Source of the DNA: Salvelinus alpinus
Taxonomy: Eukaryota > Chordata > Actinopteri > Salmoniformes > Salmonidae
NCBI RefSeq assembly: GCF_045679555.1
Contig: NC_092120.1
Location: 9,351,805 to 9,415,804 of the forward strand
Length of the DNA stretch: 64,000 nt
Direction of reading: 5' to 3'
The notes under the pieces were generated by a model. That model did no database searches and was not told the origin of the DNA. It worked only from the letters and a program-made list of their open reading frames with translations. This document shows, piece after piece, positions 1 through 13,270 of the stretch. The position numbers were made by a program, and so were the translations under genes. Every line of letters starts with the position of its first letter. Positions within the stretch are counted from its first letter, which is position 1.

Positions 1-1046
1 TGGAACATTGCTGCAGGGACTTGCTTCCATTCAGCCACAAGAGCATTAGTGAGGTCGGGCACTGATATTGGGCGATTAGGCCTGGCTAGCAGTTGGCGTT
101 CCAATTTATCCCAAGGGTGTTCCATGGGGTTAAGATCAGTGCTCTGTGCAGGCCAGTCAAGTTCTTCTACACCAATCTCGACAAACCATTTCTGAATGGA
201 CCTCGCTTTGTGCATGGGGGCATTGTCATGCTGAAACAGGAAAGGACCTTCCCCAAACTGTTGCCACAACATTGGAAGCACAGAATCATCTAGAATGTAA
301 TTGTATGCTGTAGCGTTAAGATGTCCCTTCACTGGAACTAAGGGGCCTAGCACGAACCATGAAAAACAGCCCCAGAAAATGTTTCTTCCTCCCAAAAACT
401 TTTACAGTTGGCACTATGCAGTCGGGCAGGTAGCGTTCTCCTGGCATCCGCGAAACCCAGATTCGTCCGTCGAACTGCCAGAGAACGCGTTTCCACCGCT
501 CCAGAGTCCAATGGTGGAGAGCTTTACACCACTCCAGCCGACGCTTGGCATTGCGCATGGTGATCTTAAGCTTGTGTGCGGCTGCTCGCTATGGAAACCC
601 ATTTCATGAAGCTCCAGACGAACAGTTATTGTGCTGACGTTGCTTTCAGAGGCAGTTTGGAACTCTGTAGTGAGTGTTGCAACCGAGGACAGACGATCTT
701 TACGTGCCACACGCTTCAGCACTCGGCGGTCCTGATCTGTGAGCTTGTGTGGTCTACCACATCGCGGCTAAGCCGCTGTTGCTCCTAGACATTTCCACTT
801 CACAATAACAGCACTTAACTTTGACCGGGGCAGCTCTAGCAGGGCAGACATTTTAAGAACTGACTTGTTGGAAAAATGGCATCCTATGACAGTGCCACCT
901 TGAAAGTCACTGAGATCTTCAGTAAGGCCATTCTACTGCCAATGTTTGTCTATGGAGATTGCATAGCTGTGTGCTCGATTTGATACACCTGTCAGCAAGG
1001 GTGTGTCTGAAATAGCCAAATCCACTAATTTGAAGGGGTGTCGACA
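1..1046 (-). mobile_element. Tc1-like transposon remnant, family A
   Basis: Seen: the minus strand encodes broken pieces of a Tc1-type transposase. A motif DLNPMEH near 100-150 corresponds to the region of the last catalytic acidic residue, and the segment RRLEWCKALHHW lies near 500-550. Frames shift several times and no intact ORF remains. The right end near 1030-1046 looks like a Tc1 terminus, followed by a TA at 1047-1048 where the next element starts. The left part runs off the window. Inference: inactive fossil copy lying in the upstream intron of the STEAP4-like gene. Confidence 0.8.
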
Positions 1047-1048
1047 TA

Positions 1049-1550
1049 CACTACCGGTCAAAAGTTTTAGAACACCTACTCATTCAAGGGTTTTTATTTA
1101 TTTTTACTATTTTATACATTGTAAAATAATAGTGAAGACATCAAAACTATGAAATAACACATCAGGAATCATGTAGTAATCCAAAAATTGTAACCCTGAC
1201 CATCTCAATTTGGTAGAGGCCAGGTCATCTGACGCAGCACTCCATCACTCTCCTTCTTGGTAAAATAGCCCTTACAGCCTGGAGGTGTGTTGGGTCACTG
1301 CCCTGTTGAAAAACAAATGATAGTTCCACTAAGCCAAACCAGATGGAATGGCGTATCTCTGCAGAATGCTGTGGTAGCCATGCTGGTTAAGTGTGCCTTG
1401 AATTCTAAATAAATCGCAGACAGTGTCACCAGCAAAACACCCCTACACCATAACACCTCCTTCTCCATTCTTTACGGTGGGAAATACACATGCGGAGATC
1501 ATCCGTTCAACCACACTGCGTCTCACAAAGACACGGCAGTTGGAAACAAA
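1049..1550 (-). mobile_element. Tc1-like transposon fragment, family B
   Basis: The terminus CACTACCGGTCAAAAG follows a TA, as expected for Tc1/mariner elements. The same terminal sequence, inverted, occurs at the right end of the element at 36503-37706, so the two belong to one family. The internal part encodes transposase remnants on the minus strand, including the SAGDT/HGGEGV-type block near 1410-1480. It stops inside the transposase and joins a different Tc1 family at about 1546-1551, where AACAAAAAT spans the junction. Confidence 0.75.
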
Positions 1551-2324
<774 letters not shown>

Positions 2325-2354
2325 TAGTAAAGAAAGTATTGATTTTGTTCCCAG

Positions 2355-2397
2355 GTACTATGTGAGGTTCAAGGCCACTGAACGCACTGTCTCTGTG
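2355..2397 (+). CDS. steap4: STEAP4-like, 43-bp exon
   Basis: After acceptor TTCCCAG the exon completes the split Arg codon and reads YYVRFKATERTVSV, then donor GTAAGT at 2398. RYYVR directly follows the PIR of the previous exon in STEAP proteins, so the protein is continuous. The intron between them is only 97 bp (2258-2354) and has normal GT and AG ends. The reading phase fits both neighbours. From memory, in mammals this short piece belongs to a single larger exon; this has not been checked against other teleosts. Confidence 0.8.
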
Positions 2398-2470
2398 GTA
2401 AGTACACCTACCTAGCTGTAAGGCCAAATTAAACACTTTCAAACAGTGAACATTGGATAGACAAAATAGT

Positions 2471-3200
2471 GTACAGATTTAAGATCTTAATTTGATCACT
2501 CTGTTGTCGCTGAGAATTTTTATGCGCCGCAGGATTTACATAAATTCACACTAATACATTATATTAAAGAGATTCTGTGGAACTTTTGTATACTTTTTGG
2601 CCAGTAGCTCTGAAAGTAGCACTCACGAGCCAAAAGTGGCGAAAACGAGTACTTCGTGACACCACGTCATTGCTTTCTCTGTATCTGCTGTGGCCACTGA
2701 GCCATTGGGCCAGCCCTGCAACCTCATTGGTTAATGCTGGGCTGGCCTCTTGCTAGCTGTCACTCAAATGCGAGAGGCTGAAGCTCTTTGGCTAAAATTC
2801 AAATTGCTAGGAGGCTGGCCCACATGGGGGAAATATAGGGAAAATGGCGATGCACAGCTTCAAGAAAACAGTCACTTTTCAAGTATTTTGTGGCTAATTA
2901 AGGTAAGAAAGTAATTCTGCTCATTGATTATGAATGTATGAACTACACATTAAGACATCCAGCCCAAAGCAGGAGGTTTAAAAAATCTAATATTATCTTA
3001 GTCGCCAACGTACTCAAGCATGTCTTAACAGTATAGCACTTTTCATGTAGCCTAATTTTGGCCAGCTAATAGCCTAACCACCAATCAAGTAACATTACAT
3101 TGGCGAAAAGGTGTGAACGGACTAAACGTTCAAATGCTGTTGCTGAAGGATTATTTTTTGCTTTGACAATACTGGTCATATTAAGATCCTACATCTGTAC
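2471..3200. mobile_element. Non-autonomous DNA transposon (MITE-like) in STEAP4-like intron
   Basis: The two ends are inverted repeats: GTACAGATTTAAGATCTTAAT at 2471-2491 against the complement of 3180-3200, with 19 of 21 positions matching. There is no coding capacity inside. The TA inside each GTAC end would fit a Tc1/mariner-type TA target duplication, but this is inference. The element fills most of the 958-bp intron between the 43-bp and 165-bp exons. Confidence 0.7.
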
Positions 3201-3293
3201 ATTGGACACACACCTAGAGTATATAGCAGTATTCAGGCACTGGTTTTTGATTATAAACACTTGTTTGCACCTCTCTCTTTCCCCCCCCTCTCT

Positions 3294-3294
3294 C

Positions 3295-3353
<59 letters not shown>
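3294..3353. repeat. (CT)n microsatellite forming the polypyrimidine tract of a splice acceptor
   Basis: About 28 CT units run without interruption into the AG acceptor (3354-3355) of the next STEAP4-like exon. The corresponding exon of the second STEAP4-like copy (starting at 46277 on the minus strand) is also preceded by a shorter CT run, so the expansion probably grew from an ancestral pyrimidine tract. Confidence 0.9.
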
Positions 3354-3355
<2 letters not shown>

Positions 3356-3520
3356 ATCAGAGAGAACAGGACCACTGAGTTTGACACAACGACGGCCTGG
3401 CGTGGCGACTCCTACTTATCCCTGGGAATTCTGGGATTTGGCCTGTACGTCCTGTTAGGAATCACATCTCTTCCCTCCGTCAGTAACGTTCTCAGCTGGA
3501 GGGAGTTCAGCTTCATACAG
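3356..3520 (+). CDS. steap4: STEAP4-like, 165-bp exon (transmembrane segment)
   Basis: The exon reads [20 protein letters not shown], then [20 protein letters not shown] and SWREFSFIQ. The blocks [17 protein letters not shown] and WREFSF are signature STEAP sequences covering a transmembrane helix and the following loop. The exon is 55 whole codons, phase 0 at both ends, with a TCTCAG acceptor and donor GTGGGA at 3521. The paralogous exon at 46110-46277 is 56 codons. Confidence 0.87.
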
Positions 3521-3571
3521 GTGGGATTACCAGGACCGAACACACTGAATACTTAGACAAGACAGTTTTAC

Positions 3572-3903
3572 TAGCGATGGGGGAATAAATCGATACATTT
3601 ACATATCGCAAAAATATTTTGTACAATATTATATTGATACTTTGACTCCAAGTATCGATTTGCCTAGGTAGCGTTAGCTAGCGCTAGTCGGCTGTCGGCT
3701 GTGCCCCTGGTATTTTTCATCCTATAGCTTGTTCTCATCTTCTTTTTAAATAGTGAGCCAATGTTTTCAGCACTTTTATTTCCATGACTGATAAAAAACT
3801 ATTTTTTTCATGCTCTCTCGTCTTTCTGCAGCAGACATACCGTATCGCACCTAAGTATCGTGATAATATCGTATCATGAGGTCCCTGGCAATTCCCATCC
3901 CTA
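3572..3903. mobile_element. Short hAT-like non-autonomous element in STEAP4-like intron
   Basis: Ends match as inverted repeats: TAGCGATGGGGGAAT on the left and the complement of ATTCCCATCCCTA on the right. The flanking 8-mers AGTTTTAC (3564-3571) and ATTTGTAC (3904-3911) agree at 6 of 8 positions, as expected for a decayed 8-bp hAT target duplication. No ORF is inside. Classification as hAT rests on the 8-bp duplication and the short ends only. Confidence 0.55.
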
Positions 3904-4246
3904 ATTTGTACACTTATCTCCTTCAGTGATTCCCTTATTAACGTATTCATGCGGGGTGCAGAGCCAACATCCAGGCCAGAATGCAATAAAACTCCAGGAA
4001 AGTAATCTGATTTTCAGCAGACAAGCCAGAGGTTATGCGCTGGGGATATGAAGTTGTATTCCCATCACTACAGAGAACACACACACTCATTCATAAATGC
4101 AACTGGGTCAGGAGAAACTCCGACTCATTCTCTAATTCATTCATTCCCCACAAATGTATGCAGTGATTTAAATGTTAAATTATTCATAAGATGTAATTTG
4201 GGAGGAATATATTACAACAGGCCAGGAGAATTCACCTAGAGATCCT

Positions 4247-4273
4247 GTTAGTGTGTGTGTGTGTGTGTGCGTG

Positions 4274-4320
<47 letters not shown>
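4247..4320. repeat. (GT)n and (GTGC)n compound microsatellite in intron
   Basis: A GT run changes into about a dozen GTGC tetramers. Both are alternating purine-pyrimidine sequence. The rest of the intron, 3904-4934, shows no coding sequence and no repeat I recognise. Confidence 0.9.
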
Positions 4321-4934
4321 ACCCCAAAAAATCTAAGGGGCACAAGGTACTTGAGGATAGCTGGGTGATGGCTAAGCCCCCCATCTGGAAGTTGGAGCAT
4401 TTTGCATTTGTCAAACACCTGAAGCAGCTTTTTCCTGTAATCTTGAGCCATAATCATTATGCTTAATTCCATGTATCCTCCTGACTGGTGGTCCTTAAAA
4501 AAAAACTAAATATTCTTCTCTGCATCTCTGCTAAAATCTGGGTAAAAGCTTGAAAGGAATGTGAGTCTTATTCAGGACATTTACTAACTGCTTTTTTCAA
4601 GTCTACCAACCTTGCCAGCAGGCATGCCAGCTAAGATAGTTATACAAGCTAGATTCTTTAACTTGATTGATAGCCGAGAATTGCTTCTTGGCAGCTAGGG
4701 TTGGGAAACTTTCCAAGATAAAAACAATTAGAAATTAACTAGTTTGATGGGCAATTCACTTAGATAACAATAGAGAAAATAGACTAAAATTGACACAAAA
4801 AAGTTTAATTTCTCATCGGATGGCAAAAGGGCAGGTGCTCAAACTCCCTTAGACCTCTATCTGTGCACGTGCCTGGTGTGTGTGTGTATGTGTGTGTGGT
4901 TCATGTGTTTATGTGTTCTTTTCTCTCCTACCAG

Positions 4935-5174
4935 TCCAAGCTGGGTCACCTGACTCTGCTGTTGTGTACGGCTCACACCTACCTGTATGGCTGGAACAAG
5001 TTCCTGAGTTCCTCCATCTACAAGTGGTACACCCCACCCGGCTACATGCTGTGTCTGGTGCTTCCCTCTGTGGTGCTGCTGCTCAAGCTGCTGCTCATCA
5101 CCCCCTGTGTGGACCGAACCATCACCCGCATACGCCAGGGATGGGAGAGGGGGGGCAGATCAGAGGAACCCTAA
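4935..5174 (+). CDS. steap4: STEAP4-like, last coding exon and stop
   Basis: The exon starts after acceptor CTACCAG and reads [41 protein letters not shown] and [17 protein letters not shown] before a TAA stop at 5172-5174. Two hydrophobic helices are visible. SKLG-L-TL-LCTAH and [14 protein letters not shown] resemble vertebrate STEAP4 better than STEAP2/3, whose tails are longer and differ here. The LCTAH histidine sits where the second heme-ligand histidine of the family lies. The frame is intact and continuous with the 3356-3520 exon. Confidence 0.87.
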   Translation, partial: SKLGHLTLLLCTAHTYLYGWNKFLSSSIYKWYTPPGYMLCLVLPSVVLLLKLLLITPCVDRTITRIRQGWERGGRSEEP

Positions 5175-6484
5175 AGACAGCCAACCACTGATACCTTAGA
5201 GGACACACACACACACACACACAGACACACACAGACAAAATAACACCCTCAGTGTGATGATAGATTTGTCTTCAAGGCATGAACTCTTGGTTCTTTGCTA
5301 TTATACCCTCAGAGGTTGGCTACCATTCAATCATCGTTTGCCATGTTTCTGGGATCAAAAACCAGCAATACTGTTTAATTGATATGCAGTCGTATTTATT
5401 TTTGTATTACACTGTAAACATTGTTGCATTTTAATGCATATATTTTTAACCATACGTAAACCAGACACTAGCTTTCACTGGTGAAAGCTCTCACTTTCTC
5501 TTTCTCTCATATCCTCTCTCTTACTGTATATCCTCTCTCTTCTTTGACTGAATGTACAGTTATCCCCAGATGAAACACAGGTTTCAGAGACGTATAAAAG
5601 TGTTTCAATTTATGTTTTGTGTCTGTCTGATACATCTCCAGGGGCAGGTCAGACTCATAAAAACACATCTATCAGTGTGATCCTCTCTGGGGCAGTGTTG
5701 TTATTTCCTCCAGAAAACAGACTCTCTGAGTCCCAGCAACAGGCTTCCCTTTCATCACTAGATAGACAAAGTGGCCCACAGTGTCTTCTGTTATGGGGAG
5801 CACTTCCATTTGTGGTGGATATAGCTGGATGTTTGTGGAGATGCCAACTATCTAAATACATAGATGAAGAGGCAAAGCACAAAGACACACTCCCAGAAAC
5901 AGCTTGTACCAACACTAAGAACACAGGAACAATGTGAAAACAATGTTGATTTAACCAGTGTGTGCCCAGTGAGATCTTTTAGACATAATTGTGTAAAGGT
6001 TAATTATTTGTATTGCATCAATAAAACAAATGGGTATATATTTTTCCACACTTACTTACTTAATAAAATACTACACACACAAAATATGGTGTGAAGTTCC
6101 ATTAGCCTGTGTGCCTATTAGACTTTTGGAGAATTTTGTGATTTCTTCATTAAAGAACACTTAGTGGCAAAAGTGACACACAATCAGTGGCAACCCATCA
6201 TTCAGCCCCACCTGTTTAGCAAAATAAATGTCATGTTTTTGTTGACTGTTTTGCATGTTATTTACGCATTAATACATGTCACACATCAGTTTGCAAATAA
6301 TGTAAAAACAAAAAAATATTATTGAGTTAATAAAGCCACATACAAAAATCTTAGCTAGCATGTTAGACAAGCAGTCATCATCATGATTCCAGTCGACAAT
6401 CTACTGGCAAATCCTTTTCAATCCTAATCATATGAAGAGAAATTCTAGATAAAATGTATCGGTGTTCATCGGCCATTGGACAAA
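5175..6484 (+). other. 3' untranslated and flanking region of STEAP4-like gene
   Basis: No convincing coding sequence. A short CA run (about 5195-5235) follows the stop. AATAAA at 6020-6025 is a plausible polyadenylation signal. A second AATAAA at 8685-8690 lies in AT-rich non-repetitive DNA beyond the Tc1 insertion and could be the original transcript end if the transposon landed in the 3' UTR (inference). Confidence 0.5.
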
Positions 6485-8121
<1,637 letters not shown>

Positions 8122-8821
8122 TATTTAATCTGTAGCCTGATAAACTGCATTCTTTCCGGAGTTGTAATGGGAGGACCACACACCATCGTGATGGTTATTG
8201 TATCGATATTTGCGCATTAAGGCGTTTATTTTAGACGCAAAAAAAGATCTCACCTTGTCTAGCATGTTTCGTCAACATTTGAAAGTTTAGCTTCAAATGT
8301 GCAGTTTCTATCAAACCTGTCATAAACTTTTTATCCAACAACATTACTCCCATAAAAATGTTGGATGGAAACCTGGTTCATGAGGAAACTAAAAATGCAC
8401 AGGTTAATAATGCAGGCTATTTAAAATGTTTAAAATGCACCATACTGTTTAAATGTACCTTTTCATTTGTTTATGCTCAAAAAAGTTTCTACATTTGAAA
8501 TGTTCTGTTGATTTGTTTGTTTCCTTTTCTGTTGTTTTAGCCTCATCTCCTTTTCTTTCATTGTATGTACTTGGTATAATGTTATTTTTATGAATGTGTT
8601 TTGTGAGTGTTTGTAAAGTACTTACGGCTGCAAGTTTACCAATGTCATATCAAAACTTGTGACTGCAATTGTTCACCTGTAACAAATAAATGTTTATAAT
8701 GTTATGTTCTTCAGTACATATCTACATTATTAATGAAAGCCCTGATGTAAAATTCCCGGTTTAGGAATCATTTCTTGACGAACTCAAAAAAAGAGATCTA
8801 AGATCTATTAAAGTTCAAGTT
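8122..8821. other. AT-rich region without recognisable gene
   Basis: No ORF with family signature on either strand. The last 250 bp look like an ordinary vertebrate 3' UTR end, with AATAAA at 8685-8690. No repeat family recognised. Confidence 0.4.
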
Positions 8822-10920
8822 TTACATTTACATTTACATTTAAGTCATTTAGCAGACGCTCTTATCCAGAGCGACTTACAAATTGGTGCATTCACCTTAT
8901 GATATCCAGTGGAACAACCACTTTACAATAGTGCATCTAACTCTTTTAAGGGGGGGGGTTAGAAGGATTACTTTATCCTATCCTAGGTATTCCTTAAAGA
9001 GGTGGGGTTTCAGGTGTCTCCGGAAGGTGGTGATTGACTCCGCTGACCTGGCGTCGTGAGGGAGTTTGTTCCACCATTGGGGTGCCAGAGCAGCGAACAG
9101 TTTTGACTGGGCTGAGCGGGAACTGTACTTCCTCAGAGGTAGGGAGGCGAGCAGGCCAGAGGTGGATGAACGCAGTGCCCTTGTTTGGGTGTAGGGCCTG
9201 ATCAGAGCCTGAAGGTACGGAGGTGCCGTTCCCCTCACAGCTCCGTAGGCAAGCACCATGGTCTTGTAGCGGATGCGAGCTTCAACTGGAAGCCAGTGGA
9301 GAGAGCGGAGGAGCGGGGTGACGTGAGAGAACTTGGGAAAGTTGAACACCAGACGGGCTGCGGCGTTCTGGATGAGTTGTAGGGGTTTAATGGCACAGGC
9401 AGGGAGCCCAGCCAACAGCGAGTTGCAGTAATCCAGACGGGAGATGACAAGTGCCTGGATTAGGACCTGCGCCGCTTCCTGCGTGAGGCAGGGTCGTACT
9501 CTGCGAATGTTGTAGAGCATGAACCTACAGGAACGGGTCACCGCCTTGATGTTAGTTGAGAACGACAGGGTGTTGTCCAGGATCACGCCAAGGTTCTTAG
9601 CACTCTGGGAGGAGGACACAATGGAGTTGTCAACCGTGATGGCGAGATCATGGAACGGGCAGTCCTTCCCCGGGAGGAAGAGCAGCTCCGTCTTGCCGAG
9701 GTTCAGCTTGAGGTGGTGATCCGTCATCCACACTGATATGTCTGCCAGACATGCAGAGATGCGATTCACCACCTGGTTATCAGAGGGGGGAAAGGAGAAG
9801 ATTAATTGTGTGTCGTCTGCATAGCAATGATAGGAGAGACCATGTGAGGATATGACAGAGCCAAGTGACTTGGTGTATAGCGAGAATAGGAGAGGGCCTA
9901 GAACAGAGCCCTGGGGGACACCAGTGGTGAGAGCACGTGGTGCGGAGACAGATTCTCGCCACGCCACCTGGTAGGAGCGACCTGTCAGGTAGGACGCAAT
10001 CCAAGCGTGGGCCGCGCCGGAGATGCCCAGCTCGGAGAGGGTGGAGAGGAGGATCTGATGGTTCACAGTATCAAAGGCAGCCGATAGGTCTAGAAGGATG
10101 AGAGCAGAGGAGAGAGAGTTAGCTTTAGCAGTGCGGAGCGCCTCCGTGACACAGAGAAGAGCAGTCTCAGTTGAATGACTAGTCTTGAAACCTGACTGAT
10201 TTGGATCAAGAAGGTCATTCTGAGAGAGATAGCAGGAGAGCTGGCTAAGGACGGCACGTTCAAGAGTTTTGGAGAGAAAAGAAAGAAGGGATACTGGTCT
10301 GTAGTTGTTGACATCGGAGGGATCGAGTGTAGGTTTTTTCAGAAGGGGTGCAACTCTCGCTCTCTTGAAGACGGAAGGGACGTAGCCAGCGGTCAAGGAT
10401 GAGTTGATGAGCGAGGTGAGGTAAGGGAGAAGGTCTCCGGAAATGGTCTGGAGAAGAGAGGAGGGGATAGGGTCAAGCGGGCAGGTTGTTGGGCGGCCGG
10501 CCGTCACAAGACGCGAGATTTCATCTGGAGAGAGAGGGGAGAAAGAGGTCAAAGCACAGGGTAGGGCAGTGTGAGCAGAACCAGCGGTGTCGTTTGACTT
10601 AGCAAACGAGGATCGGATGTCGTCGACCTTCTTTTCAAAATGGTTGACGAAGTCATCAGCAGAGAGGGAGGAGGGGGGAGGAGGGGGAGGAGGATTCAGG
10701 AGGGAGGAGAAGGTGGCAAAGAGCTTCCTAGGGTTAGAGGCAGATGCTTGGAATTTAGAGTGGTAGAAATTGGCTTTAGCAGCAGAGACAGAAGAGGAGA
10801 ATGTAGAGAGGAGGGAGTGAAAGGATGCCAGGTTTTTCCCCAATAAAGTAGTTCTCAGCAAAGTCAGAGCTAGAAAGGGAGCAGTCAAGTGCAAATGTTG
10901 CTTCAGGAATTATATTTTAT
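8822..10920 (-). mobile_element. L2-type LINE, 5'-truncated, with conserved 3' tail
   Basis: On the minus strand a long reverse transcriptase frame is followed by a 3' tail. The tail (8840-8880) contains the hairpin core GCTCTGGATAAGAGC, typical of fish L2-clade LINE and SINE tails, and ends in short repeats of ACATTT on the plus strand (8822-8842). The endonuclease domain expected upstream of the reverse transcriptase is absent, so the copy is 5'-truncated near 10900, the usual result of incomplete target-primed reverse transcription. A poly-purine/poly-G stretch follows at about 10930-10945. Confidence 0.88.
8978..10894 (-). CDS. L2-type reverse transcriptase ORF (638 codons open, N-terminally truncated)
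   Basis: The 638-residue frame has no stop codon. Reverse transcriptase motifs appear in order: NNYRPVSLLSFLSKTLE (about 196-212), LLDLSAAFDTVNH with the first catalytic Asp (267-279), GVPQGSVLGPLLF (325-337) and YADDTQLIF with the catalytic pair at 358-361. The conserved C-terminal tail of the clade ends in HLKPHLFKEYL. A proline run at 68-74 is coded by CCT/CCC repeats. The endonuclease part is missing, so the Met start shown is only the first in frame and need not be used. Lack of stops over 1.9 kb suggests a fairly young copy. Confidence 0.87.
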   Translation of the reverse strand: MHLTAPFLALTLLRTTLLGKNLASFHSLLSTFSSSVSAAKANFYHSKFQASASNPRKLFATFSSLLNPPPPPPPSSLSADDFVNHFEKKVDDIRSSFAKSNDTAGSAHTALPCALTSFSPLSPDEISRLVTAGRPTTCPLDPIPSSLLQTISGDLLPYLTSLINSSLTAGYVPSVFKRARVAPLLKKPTLDPSDVNNYRPVSLLSFLSKTLERAVLSQLSCYLSQNDLLDPNQSGFKTSHSTETALLCVTEALRTAKANSLSSALILLDLSAAFDTVNHQILLSTLSELGISGAAHAWIASYLTGRSYQVAWRESVSAPRALTTGVPQGSVLGPLLFSLYTKSLGSVISSHGLSYHCYADDTQLIFSFPPSDNQVVNRISACLADISVWMTDHHLKLNLGKTELLFLPGKDCPFHDLAITVDNSIVSSSQSAKNLGVILDNTLSFSTNIKAVTRSCRFMLYNIRRVRPCLTQEAAQVLIQALVISRLDYCNSLLAGLPACAIKPLQLIQNAAARLVFNFPKFSHVTPLLRSLHWLPVEARIRYKTMVLAYGAVRGTAPPYLQALIRPYTQTRALRSSTSGLLASLPLRKYSSRSAQSKLFAALAPQWWNKLPHDARSAESITTFRRHLKPHLFKEYLG

Positions 10921-10969
10921 TGATTTATTTTTTTTGGGGGGGGGGGATTCGAGGTAAGGAGGGGTATTA

Positions 10970-11125
10970 TTTAAGATACTATTTGAAGAGGTAGGGTTTC
11001 AGGTGATTTCGGAAGATGGGCAGGGACTCTGCTGTCCTAGCTTCAGCGGGAAGCTGGTTCCACCATTGGATTGCCAAGACAGAAAAGAGCTTGGACTGTG
11101 CTGAGCAGGAGCTGCCCTCCTGTTT
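10970..11125 (-). mobile_element. Second L2-type LINE fragment (C-terminal end)
   Basis: The minus strand reads AQSKLFSVLAIQWWNQLPAE and HLKPYLFK, a diverged copy of the C-terminal end of the adjacent LINE. It lies head-to-tail with the longer copy and in the same orientation. Upstream, 11126-11390 holds nothing recognised. Confidence 0.75.
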
Positions 11126-11389
11126 TCTATTATGTTGTCTATTATGCTGATGTTTCCTCTTGTGTGATTGAGTCAATATTTCTATAAGTAAGGGAACTGG
11201 TGAATAATACCTGTTTAGGTCAATAATGCCTGTCATGTTTGCATAATATACCTGTTACTTTTTGTGTCATAACTGCTGATGATATAAATGAATGAGGAAA
11301 CAAGTAGAAGATAAGTATTCATCTCCCTCACACACACCAACAAGGCACTCTGACAACCCACAAGGTAAGATCATGTGTTTTACAAATTG

Positions 11390-11690
11390 ATGTTAACCAT
11401 TGCCCTGTGTAATGTGCCGTCTTTTGGGTGGGACGTCAAACGGGTGTCCTGACTCTGTGGTCACTAAAGAACCCATGGCACATATCGTAAAAGTAGGGGT
11501 GTTCACCCCGGTGTTCTGGCTAAATTCCCAATCTGGCCCTCGTACTACCATGGCCACCTAATCATCCTCAGCTTCCAATTGGCTCATTCATCCCCCCTCC
11601 TCTCCCCTGTAACTATTCCCCAGGTCGTTGCTGTACATGAGAACGTGTTCTCAGTCAACTTAAAAAAGCTTATTTAAAAAAAATATTAAA
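11390..11690 (+). repeat. Interspersed retroposon-type repeat, copy 1
   Basis: A diverged copy in opposite orientation lies at 55130-55410; both share blocks such as AATTCCCAATCTGGCCCT and the GAGAACGTGTTCTCA region near the end. The AT-rich end (11650-11690) is the likely 3' tail. No ORF. Exact family not known to me. Confidence 0.7.
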
Positions 11691-11868
11691 CAGCACCATG
11701 AATCTAACTTAAATGGTCTGCTTATTAGCATACAGGGCAGATGTTTTTCATCAAAGCTATGATAAATGGTATATTACTGTTCTGCTCAGTAACATACAGG
11801 GCAGATGTTTTTCATATGCATTAAAAAAGTGAATTAAGAAAAAATAACTGTTTTTTAATTCTTACCAG

Positions 11869-12479
11869 ATGGAGAAATTCCTATTAGTAATTGTGGTGAT
11901 TACAACATGCTGTGCTGTACCTCAAGGTAAGATAGTCACTGTGATAACTGCAATGAAATATGACAGTAAATAGTAGAAAGTAAAACTTATTCTGTTTTGA
12001 CATGTTTAGTGGTTTTGTGTTTGCTCACTACTATTTAAACTTTTGCTAGAGTACACAATTTGCACCTGTTTATTTTTCCAAGTCGAACTAAATGTAAGCT
12101 GAAAAATCCATAGTCTTTCCTGCTTGAAAATAAAGCATCCAACATTGAAAAGAACAAGAAAGCATTCGATTACTGAACACAACATGTTGTTGTTTCCTGT
12201 TTCAGGATCAGGATTGGTTCAGCGGTCGTTTCAACTAGCATTAGTCATTTGTTGGCCTGCTGACAGACGTCCACATTTGGGACTACGTGCTGTCTCCCTG
12301 TGAGATCCAGAGGAGCACCAACCAGATGAACTTGACCACCGGCGACATGCTCAACTGGAAGGCCTTGGACTTCCAGACTAAAGGCAGAACAGGCAATCAG
12401 ACTGTAACCATTATCACTCAAACAAATAATAATCAAGTGTCTATTAAGCTATCTGGTAACTTTCTATAATTGTGTAAAT
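11869..12479 (+). pseudogene. Pentraxin (CRP/SAP-like) copy A, truncated pseudogene
   Basis: Exon 1 (11869-11926) encodes a signal peptide, MEKFLLVIVVITTCCAVPQ, and ends at donor GTAAGA. A last-exon equivalent starts at 12206 after TTTCAG and reads SFVGLLTDVHIWDYVLSPCEIQ, then MLNWKALDFQTKGR. V-H-x-W-D-x-VLSP and L-W-ALDFQ-GR correspond to the C-terminal block of short pentraxins. Known role: secreted pentameric calcium-dependent pattern recognition proteins of innate immunity. Two in-frame TAG stops near 12239-12247 interrupt the last exon, and exons 2 and 3 seen in copy B are absent from the 280-bp gap. Non-functional. Confidence 0.82.
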
Positions 12480-12782
12480 TGAAAAGGCCATGTCACTAGA
12501 TGTCTTTCAGCTGACAGTATACCATCAGAAACTGACAATGTAAATAAACGTTGAGCTTACAGTACGTACTGTGTCGGTTGCGTGATTTAGCTGTCAGTGG
12601 TTCTATCATGCTAGGATAAATATAACCTTGTTACGAATGTCAGGGCTGCTCTTCAGCGTGAAATTAAACATTAGTGCAAAGGCAGGATGTAAGCCAGTGT
12701 GTTTCACAATGTTACTAGTGTCGTTACAACTTAATAAGATCTTGAAGATATACACTGATATCTAATTTTTCACCCATGCACT
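12480..12782. other. Intergenic region downstream of pentraxin copy A
   Basis: No coding signal and no repeat recognised. Confidence 0.4.
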
Positions 12783-12960
<178 letters not shown>

Positions 12961-12979
12961 CCTGCTGCAAAAAATAACT

Positions 12980-13270
12980 ATCCTGAATTAACACCAGCAA
13001 TCTGATAATATGAGAATAACACACACACACACTCGCACGCACGCACGCACACACACACACGTGCGCGCACGCAATATGGTAATATGAGAGTGAAAACTGT
13101 TGCCCAAAGCAGAACGTTTCACAGGAGGCATCCTATTATCCAGCATCTAACAGCTTTATTTACACACTATCTGCAATCTCAGATAACGTGTGTGTATGTG
13201 TATGTGTGCATGTGCGTGTATGTGGATAGGATTGGTTTTCAACATCTGAGACCATACTAAGATAATGTTT
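12980..13270 (+). repeat. Pentraxin downstream flank shared with copy C
   Basis: Blocks such as GGAGGCATCCTATTATCCA and CAACATCTGAGACCATAC also occur at about 40280-40460, downstream of pentraxin copy C. The duplication unit therefore extends past the gene on the 3' side in copies A and C. From 13270 to 13690 I see no gene or known repeat. Confidence 0.7.
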
